Of a stretch of 64,000 bases of DNA, positions 10,670 to 23,959 are shown piece by piece (within the stretch, counting starts at the first letter, position 1; each line of letters starts with the position of its first letter). Under the pieces are notes generated by a model. That model was given only the letters and a program-made list of their open reading frames with translations, was not told the DNA's origin and searched no databases. The translations under genes were made by a program, and so were the position numbers. The DNA lies in NCBI GenBank assembly GCA_030386875.1, contig CM059557.1, positions 55,692,514 through 55,756,513 on the forward strand, given 5' to 3'. The stretch is from Morinoia aosen. Its lineage: Eukaryota; Arthropoda; Malacostraca; Amphipoda; Talitridae.

Positions 10670-13600
10670 TTTTTGAAATTCATCATCCAGAAATAGGATT
10701 TCGGATTTATTTAGTTCTGATTGAACTTGACAATAAGGGTATTTGCTTGGCCTGATACTTAACGAAAAGCATGGAACGGTTGGTGCGTAGATGAACTTTA
10801 CACCCTGTGATGACCTTGTAAATTTATAGATTTCTACAGCAATTTCTACATTTAGGAAGGTTCGTCCATTGTACGTATTTACTATTGTACGTGTTGTTAT
10901 TGATCATGATGTTGTTGATGATGTTATTGTTCAAAAGAAGTATCAGTTATCTGCATAATAATGTTTTTTAGTTCCCTTGACGCTTCAACGACAGAAGGTT
11001 TCCGATACTTAGTGTCGAATGAATTCTATCATGCTAGTGAAAATTGTAGACACCTCAATCACTTTGCCTCGAAATTAATTTACATAAATAAGCAAGAATT
11101 AACAGAATTATTGAAAAACAGAACATAATTGTTAAGAACAGAATGTAAGTATAACGTGAAAAGTTCGAGGACCGTACTCAAGAATTAAGATGCGAAATTC
11201 AATAACTTTTATAAAATTTACGCTCTTTTAAACACCTAATCAGAAATTACTCACAACTTACCCACCGACCTGCTATAAACAACGAGGTGGATTCGGCAGA
11301 TATCGCTGCCACACAGGCGCTACGAATGTGCGCCATAACATCCGAATCGGCGGTATTTCTTGATCAGTTCACTACCGACCAGCCCCGACGGACAGCAATT
11401 AACTGGGCACCACTGACGAACAAGGAAGACAGGGAAATTGCGCTAATTCCCTGCCGGTATGCACAAAATGTCGTGAGAGAATATGATCGAAAACTGTAAG
11501 AGTTGTAGTACTAAATATTTTGTTCTGATTTCTATCTCGATTTCTTCCGATATTCGGGGATGAGCTATCAGTGTTTAATAGAATTCTACATTGAATTATG
11601 TTGACAGTATCTAGTCTCCCTTCAATAAAACACGTGAAATGGTACATCTACAGGCATTCAAGTCCTTCATGTGCTTAAGGAAATAATCGTGGGACATCGA
11701 GTACTTTTTCCAATACCTTAGTTACATTTGAAAAATATTTTTCAGTAACATTTTTGCAGATTGTTGATCTAAATTATTTTTTTCAAATTTATTGTAACAA
11801 AGTTGAAAACGCGTAGAGCTAATGAATTATGTTTCAGATTCAGTTCGAAATACGTAGAATTCTGGTTCAAACAACGTATTTCGGGAGACTACAATGAATG
11901 AACTAGAATTATAAAGCCAGCGCGCATATCTTTAAAACACAGTAAAGTTGTTTTCAACATGTCACCCACTAATTTTTAAGTAATCCTTGAAATGTCTGAT
12001 ACATATAAAATATGATATACCTACAAAACTATAAAATACTAAGTTTTGCACTGGGAATAACTTTAAAATCGAAATAAGTTGCGCACAACAGAACTTTTGA
12101 GGCCACCTGCACCGCTATGATGCTCAAACTCGAAGGTTTTGGTCAGAAAAATCATGCAGAGTAGGCCTATCGATAACTGTTACATTTCAGGAGCGGTTCA
12201 GCCACAGTGAAAGTTCATCTACAGACCAGCCAACTCACCAATTGATTTCTTCCACTCAAAACCTCCAAGTTAGGTCTCTTTCGATTAAAATTTGGGCACA
12301 CTGCAACGCAGGGTTCCCAGGTGCTCAAAATGTGTTTAAAATAGTTCAAACTTGAATATTTTGGAAAGAGAATGAGAAAAAGAATAGCCAATTGACAGAT
12401 GAACTTTTGCCGGCAGATGTACCGCTATAATCAATAAAATGTTTGCAAATCCAACCGCAGAACCATATCGCACTGAGGGGAATCCCAATCACACTGGGTA
12501 ACTTTACATATACCCACATTAATCTATAAGATACAATTGATTCTTAAGTTTTAAATCATCTTATTCGAACCTCATGCATGAGCACGGATAAAAATTAGTT
12601 CCATTTATCCAGCTGTGGCGATGCATGGTGCTAGTTACAAATCAATGTGACTTTATTTTATTCGTACAGATTGAGCTCTAATATAACTGTCATTTAACAC
12701 GAGGATCTTCTATACTTTGCTTCACTTCGGTAAAATATAAATTGTCCTGCAGAAGTTACTGCTCAAGTTTACAGGTTTGGTACCATGGAACATGTAATAT
12801 TACTTTTTTATGATCTTATACTTAAGTTCGGAGTTCTCAATAATTGATAACCAGCGCAAAACTTTGTCATTGGTCGCTGAGGATATTAACTTCAAAGCTG
12901 AAATAATTCAGGTAGCACGATGAAATGAAGCTACTGTTTGTGAGATTGAACCATTTTTTGAGGGAGTTCCTCTTGGTGGAGACTAACGTTGCTAAAAAGA
13001 TCACTGTACATGAATGTTTCGGATTACAAGAAAAAATCAGTAAATAGCGTTTTGGAATACGAGTTCGGAAGCAAAGAACTTCAAAAAGTAATTACTTCTT
13101 TAGAATCACCTAGTGTAACACATTTTTAACAGAAAAACAAAAATTTCATGAGAAAAAAATTTCTAACAAAATTTATCGTAAATCCAAACCTAAAAGTAAG
13201 AGTTTCACCGCCTTGTTACATGTGTATACTCAGAGCCGCATTTTTCAAATGTGGGTGGATCAGCGGAGATTGGAAAACTCAGAGGTTCAATCAGTAGTTT
13301 TAAAGTTTCTGCTTTCAAAACAAAGTTCTTATAGAAACAGCATTCCCTATTGACGAGTTGCGCAGTTTAGATAGGTTATTGATTAAGAAAAGGAGACACC
13401 TCCGTGCAGTGCTCACCTTGCCAAAGCTCGGAATGCAGTGCTGCAAAAGCAAACACTGCTCACAACTGTCACACGTTTACGATGCACTACAGATGGGCGT
13501 AATGACATATGACAGTCTTCTTTTTTTAAATTTGAACGTACAATTTCATTGCAAGTTTTAGAATCTCCTTTTTAAATCTACACTTCACTCGTCAAGCAGC

Positions 13601-14470
13601 CTGTCACTACAGAAAAGTTCACTGCGGAGGATCACTGTCGATTACCACGCATGATACAGCCAAAAAATTGAATCGGCAGTAAGCATCAGAAATCGATGCT
13701 GATGTCATCAGTTATTTCTGATTGGATGGTAAAATAAATTATCTAATTATACAGTTTTCAACTACAGTTTTTTTCTTTGCGAGCTATTAAATTTTTCAAA
13801 TAGTTTTATTCTTGACGAAATTATTTGCCCTTCTTCACATATACTTGGGCCCATCCTTGTATTGTACACTTCACTCCCTAAGCATTCAAGCATCGACAGT
13901 GCACTTCAATAGACGGTTTAACTCACATTCTTCGTCTATCTCGTGTTCGGAAGCAGTACTATACAATACTATACATATACGAGTTGACTATTTCTGCACC
14001 GGCGAAAGTTCTTCCCAATGCCAATGTACAGTATTATTATTTAAGTACTGAGCTTAGTGAGATCTGGGAGAAAAAAGCTGCTCGCTCCGGTCGGAAATAG
14101 TGGTCCATACAAAATATTGAAATTGGTCGAAAATATTTGCTCAAGAACAATTGCAAACCTTTTAGATAGTATACTTGCGAAACTACTGGTTGCAACAAAA
14201 AAGATAAACTTCATTCTGTAATTCAGTACATAAAATTGATAATGTACAAGACAATAGTGAATAATATTTTTAATAACATAAATATCAAGAGATAAACTCT
14301 GTATTGTAATTAATTACAAGAAATTGATAATCTATCAGCAGAAGAAATTTATTTGTCCCTATATACTTCATATTTATTAATTTATTATTCAATTTTTCGG
14401 AGATCTGAATTGAATTTGGAAGAATTACTTTTCATTTTAGTTGTTCCTTGAAGCCTGTTCTTTGAAGCCT
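10670..14470. other. AT-rich stretch without recognisable features
   Basis: Only short unrecognised open frames lie here (for example 11287-11499, 13358-13561, 13812-14051). None has homology or splice context I can support. Confidence 0.45.
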
Positions 14471-14476
14471 GAAGCC

Positions 14477-14728
14477 TTACAGATTTTGAAGCCTGTAATT
14501 ACTGCCACCGTCAGCCAAAATAATATGTTCCACTGGCTGCTGCAAAGGAAGGAAAATGTTGTTCAATGCTGATCTCTGTAATTCCTCAAAGGTATCTGTC
14601 CCTGCATTAATTAATTCATCAACGTTATGTGGTGCTTTTTGAGGTTGAAGAGATTGGATTGAATTGAAATGGCCGAAGGGCTGTAGATCTCTAAATATGG
14701 GCTCATGCTCTTCTCTCAGAATCTGTCA
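14477..14728 (-). pseudogene. Protein-like open segment, probably a decayed gene or element fragment
   Basis: On the minus strand 82 codons are open from 14725 down to a TAA at 14477-14479, with no ATG. The text reads like real protein: ILREEHEPIFRDLQPFGHF, then NVDELINAGTDTFEELQRSA, then FLPLQQPVEHIILADGG. Just upstream in another frame, VRAHETKYL appears to run into it through a frameshift at about 14730, which suggests a longer broken coding region. I do not recognise the family. A mobile-element protein is the likeliest source given the neighbourhood. Confidence 0.35.
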
Positions 14729-15546
14729 AATATTTTGTCTCATGTGCCCTTACAATCAGAACCATCATTATTTGCCATATACTGCGGGTAATTTAAAAAA
14801 TTTTAACTGATATCTGAATAAAGAAGAGGTAATGTTGCATCGATTTTTACCCTATTATTTACTGAATTTTACAATTGACATTCAACATACTGCACATGAT
14901 CGTCTACTGTACTCAAAGCTGAAGTTCGTTAAAGGTCACTAAAACAAGGAGAGTTTTCTCCTTGTGTAGCAAATATTTCTTACAGGAAAAAGTATTAAAT
15001 AACCTTACAAATGAGCATAACAAACAAATACCTGTAACTTTTTTATAAAAAGGGAAGGATTTAAGAGCTAGACGAAAATTGTCACAGGTTTACACGGGTG
15101 CTCACATCGGTTAAATGGAAAGTTGCGGTGAGGCACTAAATCGCACCGCACGTGAAACATTCAGTCCACGTGGAATTGCTGCTAGAAAGTAAGTCACGGA
15201 ATTCCAATTGATTGCTAGTCTAGACCTAACAATACGTGCGTGTTTTTTCCTAAATTCGAGGAAAAGGAACAATGTAAGGAAGAAAAAAAAACCTGTGACC
15301 AGCTCTCATGCACTGAAACGGTATTCGTACAAGAAGTGGAATTAGTTTACGGACTCTGCACAGAGTTGCGCTATTCAAATGTGTAGCGCAAGCTTTTTTT
15401 ATGAAAAGAACAAAAGACTGAGCATGTTGAAATAAAGATTTGGCAAGATTGCAGTTGGAGCCATTTTGGGCTGCCCAGAAATTTTCATCCAATACCTAAT
15501 TGCTGTAAAACTGAACACTTGTAATATATAGAGTTTAAAGTCTATA

Positions 15547-17200
15547 CACTGCGTGTCAAATTATTAACGAGAAGACATTATATAAATGGTATCAGGAGCT
15601 AACTGATGTAATTACAAGAAATATTCAGGAAATATTGTCATTCCTAGTACGAGCGCATTGTGGGAGAAGTCCTATTAATACGTGCAATGTAAACTGACTG
15701 ATACCAAACTGACTTTAATCACGGTGTTTCATGTGGGTGGAATTAATCACTCAGTGCTGTGATTTGTATTTATTATGGGTCGGAAATAAAATTTTTGATA
15801 GGCAAAATGTAAGAAGGCACTGGAAATAGCCAAAACTGTTAAGTAAAGATCACCAGACTATTAATTTTGCCTGTGATTCTATTGAGGGTGTATCAGAGGC
15901 CTGATAGAGGTCGACGGTTGTATGCAGTTCTATACAATGAAATCAATCTCAAGCGCTGAAGAGTCCTGGATTGACACATGGAGTAATTTTTGACTCCACG
16001 TCGTTATCTGAAAGGTATTGTCGAGTCAATAAAACCGATGTCAATACCTCAGTTGACCGAAAAACTAAGTGCAGAAACGACTGATATGGGTTGAGGACGA
16101 CTTTAAGGTCGATTTTACGAAAGTTTTGTTCATCGACGAAACGGGTGCTACCATTGATTGCGTGGCAAAAGCCCTGATGAGTAAAGACCATCGACCTGAA
16201 GACCAAAGGATGGGCAGTAAATGAACGGAATCGTCGTCATCGTTTGAGGTGCCAACAAAGTCACGGAGGGAGTATGATTTGGGCTGGGACTATCGGAGCA
16301 ACCTTAGTTGGCTCTAAGAAAGTAACAGATGGCATTGAATCATCACGTATACTTGGGCCCTTCTTTTTATTTTCGACTTCACTTCCTCACAGTCTCGAAG
16401 CTAGGGTAAATATACCAGTCAATGCACTTCACTACACGGTTCAATACCAGGAAAACTTCAAATGTACCCATCGTTTTCGTGATGGAGCATCTCGAACCAT
16501 GACACAAGAGACACAGAGTATCATTCACGGTAAACATTATTTAAATACATGAAAATGTCTCTTTACATGTATCTCGTGAAAATATGGGGCATCTCCAAAA
16601 ACTTGGGTTATGGCAGCTTCGAAAGATGAAATAGCTTGCAAATTCCCTAGATTTTAACCCAATAGAAAAGCTTTGGAGAATTCTGAAGGAACGACTTCAC
16701 GAAATTGAACGTCAATACAATAAAGAACAAGGGTGAGTTGTGGTAAGCCCTTCCAGGCATATCTTAAAGAATTACTGCAGATGAGATCATGAAATTCATT
16801 AATAATACGACTTTTTCGAGTAATTCCCCAAAAAGGAAGCATATTCTATACAATTTCTCGATAGATATCAGTTGAAGAGACAATTGAGGTACATTTAATA
16901 ATTTTTTTTCCAATTTATCCGACGAATGTAACCATTGCCCATCATAGAAAACAATAATTAAGTGCTTTTTTTGCGTAGTGAGTTATGATCATTTTCGCTA
17001 ATAATTTGTCACACAAAGATCTCCAGCTTTCCTGAGTGTATTCATCATTCATTACCAGCATCGCAGACAAATTCATTTTCCCCATTATGCGCTTGTGAGT
17101 AGAGTCTACATTCCTTGAAAATTTCATTTAAATATATTCATCAGTAACTTTTCAACGTAATAAAGCAAATCTTTCCTTATTTATAATCTGACATGCAGTG
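15547..17200 (+). mobile_element. Tc1/mariner-type transposon, degenerate, with both TIRs
   Basis: The left end CACTGCGTGTCAAATTAT at 15547 and the inverted right end CACTGCATGTCAGATTAT, ending at 17200, match at 18 of the first 21 bases. TA dinucleotides lie immediately outside (15545-15546 and 17201-17202), as expected for TA target-site duplication. The 1654-bp length is typical for this superfamily. The interior holds a broken transposase in the + orientation. Many stops and shifts show it is old and inactive. Confidence 0.8.
16090..16730 (+). pseudogene. Tc1-like transposase relic inside the element
   Basis: Recognisable catalytic-domain blocks in order: DFTKVLFIDETG (about 16110-16150), the region of the first catalytic Asp; HGGSMIWAGTIG (16259-16294); HRFRDGASRT (second Asp at 16481-16483); and SLDFNPIEKLWRILKERL (16645-16700) with the catalytic Glu at 16665-16667. 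The last two acidic residues are about 61 codons apart rather than 34, so extra sequence has entered or the alignment is disturbed. The frame changes at least twice and stops interrupt it. The DNA-binding N-terminus (15700-16050) is barely readable. Confidence 0.75.
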
Positions 17201-17202
17201 TA

Positions 17203-19050
17203 TGTACATGCATAGGAATTCATAAAGGCCGTCGAAAAATGAAACGATAATAATGGTTAGTGAAAATAAATCTATCAATTGTACACGGAAAATTTATGCC
17301 CCAGAAAATTTCCCCAATTGTTATTGTCATCTGAAATTACCATTTTACAAGCATTAAGAGAGAAATATTATGAAGTTTGGAGAACTTTGTATCAAACTCT
17401 TGCTAAAATATTTCCCGAACAACTGCCCTCATGAATCGCACTCCCGTTTGCTTGGTAGTAATCATCAAGAGTTGTTTTATTTAATGTACTTTCAAAATCG
17501 CTGCATCAATTTACATTTGTTTGCTGTTTCAATATTCAGATATTAATAGGAATATAATGCTTTATATTTAAATATTTTCAGCTTATGAGGTCATGGAACT
17601 AACTGAAATTAATGTCTCACATCAGTGGATTGAACTTGAGCAGAGTAGTAGTAGTAGTAGAGAGCTTGCTAGCGCTTCAGAGGGAACCTCTATGTCGCAT
17701 TTTGCCCTTTGAAGGAAGTAACCTAAGTTTTCAGATGCAAAAAATTACATGTTAACTTGTAATAGACTTTTTGCGTAACTGAGTAGCTTTCAATGAACTG
17801 TAGAAGTAAAAAGAGGGTAACTGCTAATTCAAGAATTTATTCCTATGCATTTTCCCTGTTATAGTGTGACTCAGATTAACTCTGAGATTAGCTCTGGAAA
17901 ATGTCTTTTTTTTCTGAAATCATTGATATGCTGAGGAAAAATTCAGAAATTTATGCAACCACAAGTTGTTAATACCAGTTTTTGAAAGGCTTAAAATTAT
18001 TTCCTGCATCAAACATGCCTGTCGTGAGAATTTGCCTAGGAATTTAAAAAGTTATGAATCAAGTTATGATGTAGGACATCATATATCAAAAGATCACTGA
18101 AGGGGTTGTTCATTTCCCTTAATTCTTCTTCAACGTAAGATTAAATGTGATCGAAAATTGCTATAATTTAAAATGAATTTCGTTAGAAACCTTAAATTCT
18201 TTTTTAATTTGGTTAGGGCTAAAAACTTTCTTCTAAGAAAAAAGTACAAATCTACGGACAAAACTACAAGCATTTAACTTACTTTCATAAACAGCTGTAA
18301 GATATTAAGTATGTTTAGGAGGCATATGTAATGCATGGCAAAATAGTTGTAATTATCAAATTTATTCCCCGGGTTTAAATCATCAATTTGTTGTTACATA
18401 ATGAATTATATATTTTATGAAGCCGTAAATAGCTTAAGTTTCGAGCAGGTGTTATAATTTAGCAAAAAATTGTTCACGCTGCGTAAATTGTCACTGACAG
18501 CTCCGTTGTGTTTAAGACCAGAAGCCTCTCTTGATTTTCTTGTGATCTTAACTAAGGAGCCGAAACTTATCTTTGTAGTTATGGCTTCCATTATTCCTGA
18601 ACTTGATAGACCCACATCAACTGAATTGTGAGCATTAAAATAGAATTTTAGGATCAAAAAACTTTTAAAGTTAGTAGATACAAAGGTTTTAGGATAGCAG
18701 TCTAAATAATTGAAGCATAATTATTGTTTCTATGGATGCCAGAGAATAAGCTCTTCATCATAGGTCGCATAGCTCACATTATAATCCAATCATCACATTT
18801 CTCGTGTTGTGGATAGTAGCTTTGGAAAAATTTCTACTTGATTCTCAGTATCTTAGAACATCATTCGATAAAATTTTGCAGAAAATATTCCTGTACGTCA
18901 GAACGTTCCCGAGGAGAAGCTTTTATTGCAGCATCCTTGAAATTTTATTTGATATATGTTAATTTATAAATGCAAGCAAGGTACTGAGTGTGTAACCATC
19001 TGAACTTGTAGAACACTTTTAAAATAAGAAAGACGTATGTATCCTAATTG
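17203..19050. other. AT-rich stretch with one weak exon-like segment
   Basis: An acceptor at 17580-17581 (AATATTTTCAG) is followed by 42 open codons to a TGA at 17710-17712: YEVMELTEINVSHQWIELEQ, then a run of five Ser from an AGT repeat. It has no recognised homology and I give it little weight. Nothing else was recognised. Confidence 0.2.
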
Positions 19051-19059
19051 ATTAAGTAA

Positions 19060-19310
19060 AATTAAGCCAGAGTGCTGCAAAGTCAGAGTTAAAAGAAGAA
19101 GAAAACGCTGGTAAACTCACTGCATGCGTTAAATGAAGTCAGAGGGCAGTAAAGGTAATGAGTAAAAAAGAAAAACACAAGTAAACTGACTGTTTGCGTA
19201 AAATTAAGCCGAAGAGCAGGAAAGTTAACGTTTAAATGAGAAAACGCAGGGAAAACACAGTCTGAATACTCACTTTAAATCAAACCAGAGGGAGAAAAGT
19301 CACTATCAGC
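19060..19310. repeat. Decayed tandem repeat of about 70 bp
   Basis: Four diverged copies begin AAGCCAGAGTGC (19074), AAGTCAGAGGGC (19136), AAGCCGAAGAGC (19206) and AAACCAGAGGG (about 19282). Each is followed by an AAAACGC/AAACACA and GTAAACTCACTG-like segment. Copies differ by substitutions and small indels. Confidence 0.55.
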
Positions 19311-19914
19311 CGGTTAGGTTGGCCCCTGAGAGGCACCAGACTAGTCACCAATGTGCGACTTTCAGCAACAGAAGACGCTTAGATTAAACCGTCACATCGA
19401 CGGAGGACTAGAAAATTTATTTCCCTGACATTTGTATAGCATTCGGTATTCGAATTGTGTAACTAGCTGACGTCACTTCTTGTACGGGATGAATTTAATG
19501 AATCATGTCATTTTATGTTAAATAAAAGAAAATCCTTGGTTTTTCATAGAAGAAGCAAAATTATAAGTTAGAAAACCCTTTTTTTTCATTTGATAATAAA
19601 TGAGGCCTTCGATCGACAAAAAGCCCGGTTTCCAGTGGATGAAAACCTTGTTTTTGAGTTTGAAATCAATATACCTCTGCTTATACGAAAATTTCTTTTC
19701 AATATTTAGTGATTGGCATGCAAATGCAAAACGTAAAAAGTTGTACGCACATTTAACACAGAAATTTCCATTTTAAAACCCAGGAACGAAACTTTTCTTC
19801 TTTGAATATGGACAAGGTTATAGTTATTATATTTTATTTGTATTAAAATGCACTAAATTACTCATCGCCAGGCTCTCTTTAGAAAATATGCACTTTTGCA
19901 GCAGTCCCTGAACA

Positions 19915-20150
19915 CATTGGAAATGGATGTGACGTGCAGGGAACTGAGGTCTTTGGTAGTTGAAATCCTTCATTTGGTGCTCCACCGCGAGTGATAATCA
20001 TTTTTCACAGAAAAAATTTTCTTTTCTTATCTGGTGCTTTCTTTGATGGTTTATAACAACTCACTGTCGTTCAAACACTTTAAAAAATGCCCTTTAGCGT
20101 TTGAAAACCAAGGCCAAGCAATGTAGGCCAGATACATTTCCCACGCAGCT
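19915..20150 (+). repeat. Dispersed repeat, copy 1 (inverted relative to 22880-23110)
   Basis: The reverse complement of this segment aligns with 22880-23110 over about 230 bases. Shared blocks include GGCCTACAT, AAACCATCA-AGNAAGCACCAGAT and AGCACCAAATGAANGATTTCAAC. It probably comes from a transposable element that I cannot name. Confidence 0.55.
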
Positions 20151-22290
20151 TTCACCTGACTTATTGTTTCTAACTAAATTGACAAAACTAAATTGACATC
20201 TAGGACACGGGTTCTTCAACAGACACAACTCAAAAGTTTGGAGGAAATGCGTTGCTTAATGGGTGGCAATTTCTAAGATCAAGTAGCTATTGATTCTAAT
20301 ATGAATTATTTCGGAAAATTTTCACAAAAATTTCGACTAAAATTTCTCATGAATTGTTTGCATTTATCATAAATTCTTCAAATAAACATCCGAGCAAAAT
20401 GTTTCCTCCTTTGAGGCATCAATGTTTTCAAATACAAGCCCGAACGGACAAATCGAATGAAATTGCCATCTGCCAGGGATGTTTTATAGAAATTATTTAT
20501 TTAGTCCATAAACGTTTTTTTCTATAATATGCTAAAAAAGTCTACGAACTCAACTACAAATATTTAACTTACTTCTTTGAAATGAGTTAGTTATGAAAAG
20601 CACTTAATTACGAAGTTAGTCAGTTAGCTACATCAAGAATGACCTTAGCAATATTCTGTTGAAGTTCCAGGAAAATAATATGCATTGTTGATTCAACAAT
20701 TTCTTCTTATAAAAATAAATTTTGCTATTAGGTACTTACTAACAATACTTATAATTATAAAACGGTTGCGCGAAAAATTTCTTGGAAATTATATATTATT
20801 CATATTCATTCAAACATTTAATACACATTAATAAGCTAACTCATCAATTTATTATGCTCAGATTCGCCTCATTTCAGAAAATTTGAATTCCAGTTTCAGA
20901 CCGCTCAGGATATCTCGCCCAGGCTTGTAAAGCACATTACTTTTCAATCATATCAAAACTTTCGTGACGATCATAAATTGCAGCTTCACTATGGAAAGTA
21001 TTTAATCGCCTCAGACTTAATTCTGCATTTTCTAATTATTTCTTTGTTTAAGTTAGTTCCGTACTTTATAAAAAAACAAGTATTTGCTTGATCAGCTTTC
21101 AAAATGATTTCTCTGTCACAAATCATATTGATTAGTTTTTTTGCTAAGCTGTATTTTTCGTCAGCTTATTTATAATATCTATCTTTCAGATACTGTAGCG
21201 TTAGTGATCCATTTTATTTGCTGTGAATGAAAAAGGGAATTATAGATTAAGCAAAAACGGTCTAGTCATTCTGTAAGTGTTTAGAATAGGTTAGTAAAAT
21301 ATTTTAGGCTTTTGAATAACTTTCAAAACTAACTTTGCTGAAAGAGGCGTAAAGGACATTGGGAGGTTCACTTCCTTTTATGAATGCAATCCTTACATGA
21401 AATGAAAAAAGACTGACAAGACAGCTTAACCAAGCATTCTAAAAAAACACATTAGACACAATAGGCTGACAACGCATAGAACACAGACTTAGAACGTAGA
21501 CCAAAAACACAGACTGAGATCTTAAAATGGGAATACAAGCGGGGAAAGGGTGAACGGAACACAGGCAGAAGATTAATTTTCAGCCATGCGCATAAAATTC
21601 TCGGATTAGGAATTTGATCTTTTTAAATACAACGAGAGGGAGTGGGTTCTGTTACAAAGCTTAATGTGCGACAAATTGGCAGGTATTAGATACCTTACTC
21701 TCTCACACTCAGCAGAAAAACAATTCTGAATCATTTCCGTTAGAGAAGGAAAGTTATGTTGAATCCCTTTGGAGTCCATCTATACAATTCGGGAACTGAT
21801 CTCAAAGGATTTAAAGTTTTCGGGTCTCTCATTTGAATTTTCTTTTGTGTTAACTTCTTATAGGAAACGGTTACTGGCGTCAGAGCTTACTATGAAGTTG
21901 TTTACCTGATAAAATCCAACAAGACGTGAAAAACATGCATTTATGTTTATCTTAAACTTTAAAAGAAATAAATGGATCAGGTGATTCCGGCGTAACTTTA
22001 CACTAAAGTTTTCCTTAAAGAATTGAAGACTCTCATGGAAGTTTGAGTCGCAGATGTACGTAGTCAAAGCTGGTGCTTAGAAAGCAGTTTTGGTGGAAAA
22101 ATGGGAGAGAAATTCATAGCAAACTTAGTTCATAATAGAGGCATGAATCACTGTCTCTAAGTTGTCTTAGCGTAAGTTCATCAGTTTTAGTGCCTTTCTA
22201 AGCAAATAAAACATGACAAGGTCAAACGTCTAGAGTACATATTTGCTGAAAATGATCTGTGATTTACTCTGTAGAGCTAAAATACAGCGT
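20151..22290. other. AT-rich interval between the inverted repeat copies
   Basis: No gene or RNA is recognised. If the flanking copies are the two ends of one element, this would be part of its interior, but no coding remnants are readable. Confidence 0.35.
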
Positions 22291-22295
22291 TCAAT

Positions 22296-22468
22296 GGCGT
22301 GTTGCATCGAGGTAAAATTTTGCGTAGTTTGAATTCGAGAGTATCAGAGTGGGAATTATCAAGAGTTTCTCTGTATTGTACCATCATGTTTTAACATTTA
22401 ATTTGAACTTCATCCTGTTGTGCCTGCATTTCTTACCATCTTTTCATCAATGAGTTCAATATTGTTTT
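22296..22468. repeat. Dispersed repeat, first copy of a direct pair
   Basis: This aligns over about 170 bases with 23789-23957. Shared stretches are TATCAAGAGTTTC-CTGTAT, ACCATTTAATTTG-like, and ATCTTTTCATCAATGAGTTCA. The copies are clearly diverged. Confidence 0.6.
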
Positions 22469-22879
22469 TACTCGTATTGCCTTACTGTTCGTGTTATTAA
22501 TTTCATCAGTCTGTTAACTCAAAGTTTTGATGTATTCGATCACTTATTTGTTAGCAAATATTTCGATTCTATCTAGTCAGAATCGAATGTTTCGTAGAAC
22601 GCACGATGCAAATTCACGAGAACATTTCATCACCGCCAGATCACTTAGCTCAGGGGATCAGAGTAAAGCATCATTCTCAGAAGCTAGATAGCTTCTGATA
22701 GCTACGTTCCTGAAGGAACGTTGTTAGAAAAGGTTTTAGGAACGTTTATTTTACAATGCCTTTTACAAAGTCAAATACTTTTCAAAGTTTCAAATGAATA
22801 TTGTTGACGTTCAGATTCAATATTCAACATCAGGAACAAGGTTGTGGTAATTTATTTAGGCAAAAAGTATCAAGTAAAA

Positions 22880-23110
22880 GCTGTCTTGGCGATGACTGGC
22901 CTACATAGTTTGACCTGTTTTGAAGCGTCCCTTGAAACCTTTATTTATGGCATCTGGGGTGCAGCAGGTTGTTAGAAACCATCACAGGAAGCACCAGATG
23001 AGGAGAGTTAATATTTTGTACGTGATTAAGGCCAGTGATTCTTTGGGTAGCACCAAATGAAAGATTTCAACAGCGAAAGATCAGTGAGAAACACCGCGAA
23101 AAACATTGAT
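22880..23110 (-). repeat. Dispersed repeat, copy 2 (inverted relative to 19915-20150)
   Basis: This is the inverse counterpart of the 19915-20150 segment. It contains TGGCCTACATAG, GAAACCATCACAGGAAGCAC and GCACCAAATGAAAGATTTC. The two copies enclose about 2.7 kb. Confidence 0.55.
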
Positions 23111-23788
23111 CTGGGCCAAAAACGCTGGTATTGTCTTCAAAGTTTTCTGTTCTTCAAACTCCAAATAATATAGCATCCATCTTGCTTTGAAATGTATACA
23201 TGAGAGAACAGTGTCTCTTTCGAAAATACAAGATGCAGTCAAAATGTATCAGTATTGAAGCTAAGTTACCAAAAATACACCATGTTCAAATTTGGCATTT
23301 CAACTCTTTCAAAGTGCTCCCCTTAGGAAGCCACGCACTAATGCTGCGGTGTTTCTGTTGATGGAAGCATTCCTGCTACTCGTTTTCTGAAGCACTCTGC
23401 AGCTGCTTCGTCGTATTCACTCGGATGTCCTCAACGCGTCAAATCCTCTTCCTTTTAGGTGGGATTTGACTGCAGAATGCGGCCTTTCTGACGAACAATG
23501 TTGGCGTTTTGAGACGAACGGCACTGTGCAAACGCCGCGGAACGTTGCAGCGGGACTCTGTTTACTGTCGACCCAGTGGAGCATCCTCATGATGATCAAT
23601 CCCCTTGAAGTCGCAAAAACGGTCACCAGTCTCTTCACAATTATTCGCCTTATTCGGAGTTTTCTTTGATCTCTGAGATATTGGGGTCTTCCTTTGTGGA
23701 GACTGAGCTTTGGTTTCAGGATCATCGCCATAGACCTATGATGAAAAGGATCAGCAATTTCTTCCTCGAAAAAAAATACATTGGATAG

Positions 23789-23957
23789 AGTAGTAGCATG
23801 GAGTTAAAATTCTGGGTAGTTTGGATGCAAGAGTACATGAGTGGAAATTATCAAGAGTTTCACTGTATCGCACCATTATATTTTACCATTTAATTTGGAT
23901 TCCCTCCTACAATGCCAGCATTTCATATTATCTTTTCATCAATGAGTTCAGTGTCGT
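23789..23957. repeat. Dispersed repeat, second copy of the direct pair
   Basis: This is the counterpart of 22296-22468, about 1.5 kb downstream in the same orientation. Order and spacing of the shared blocks are kept. Confidence 0.6.
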
Positions 23958-23959
23958 GT

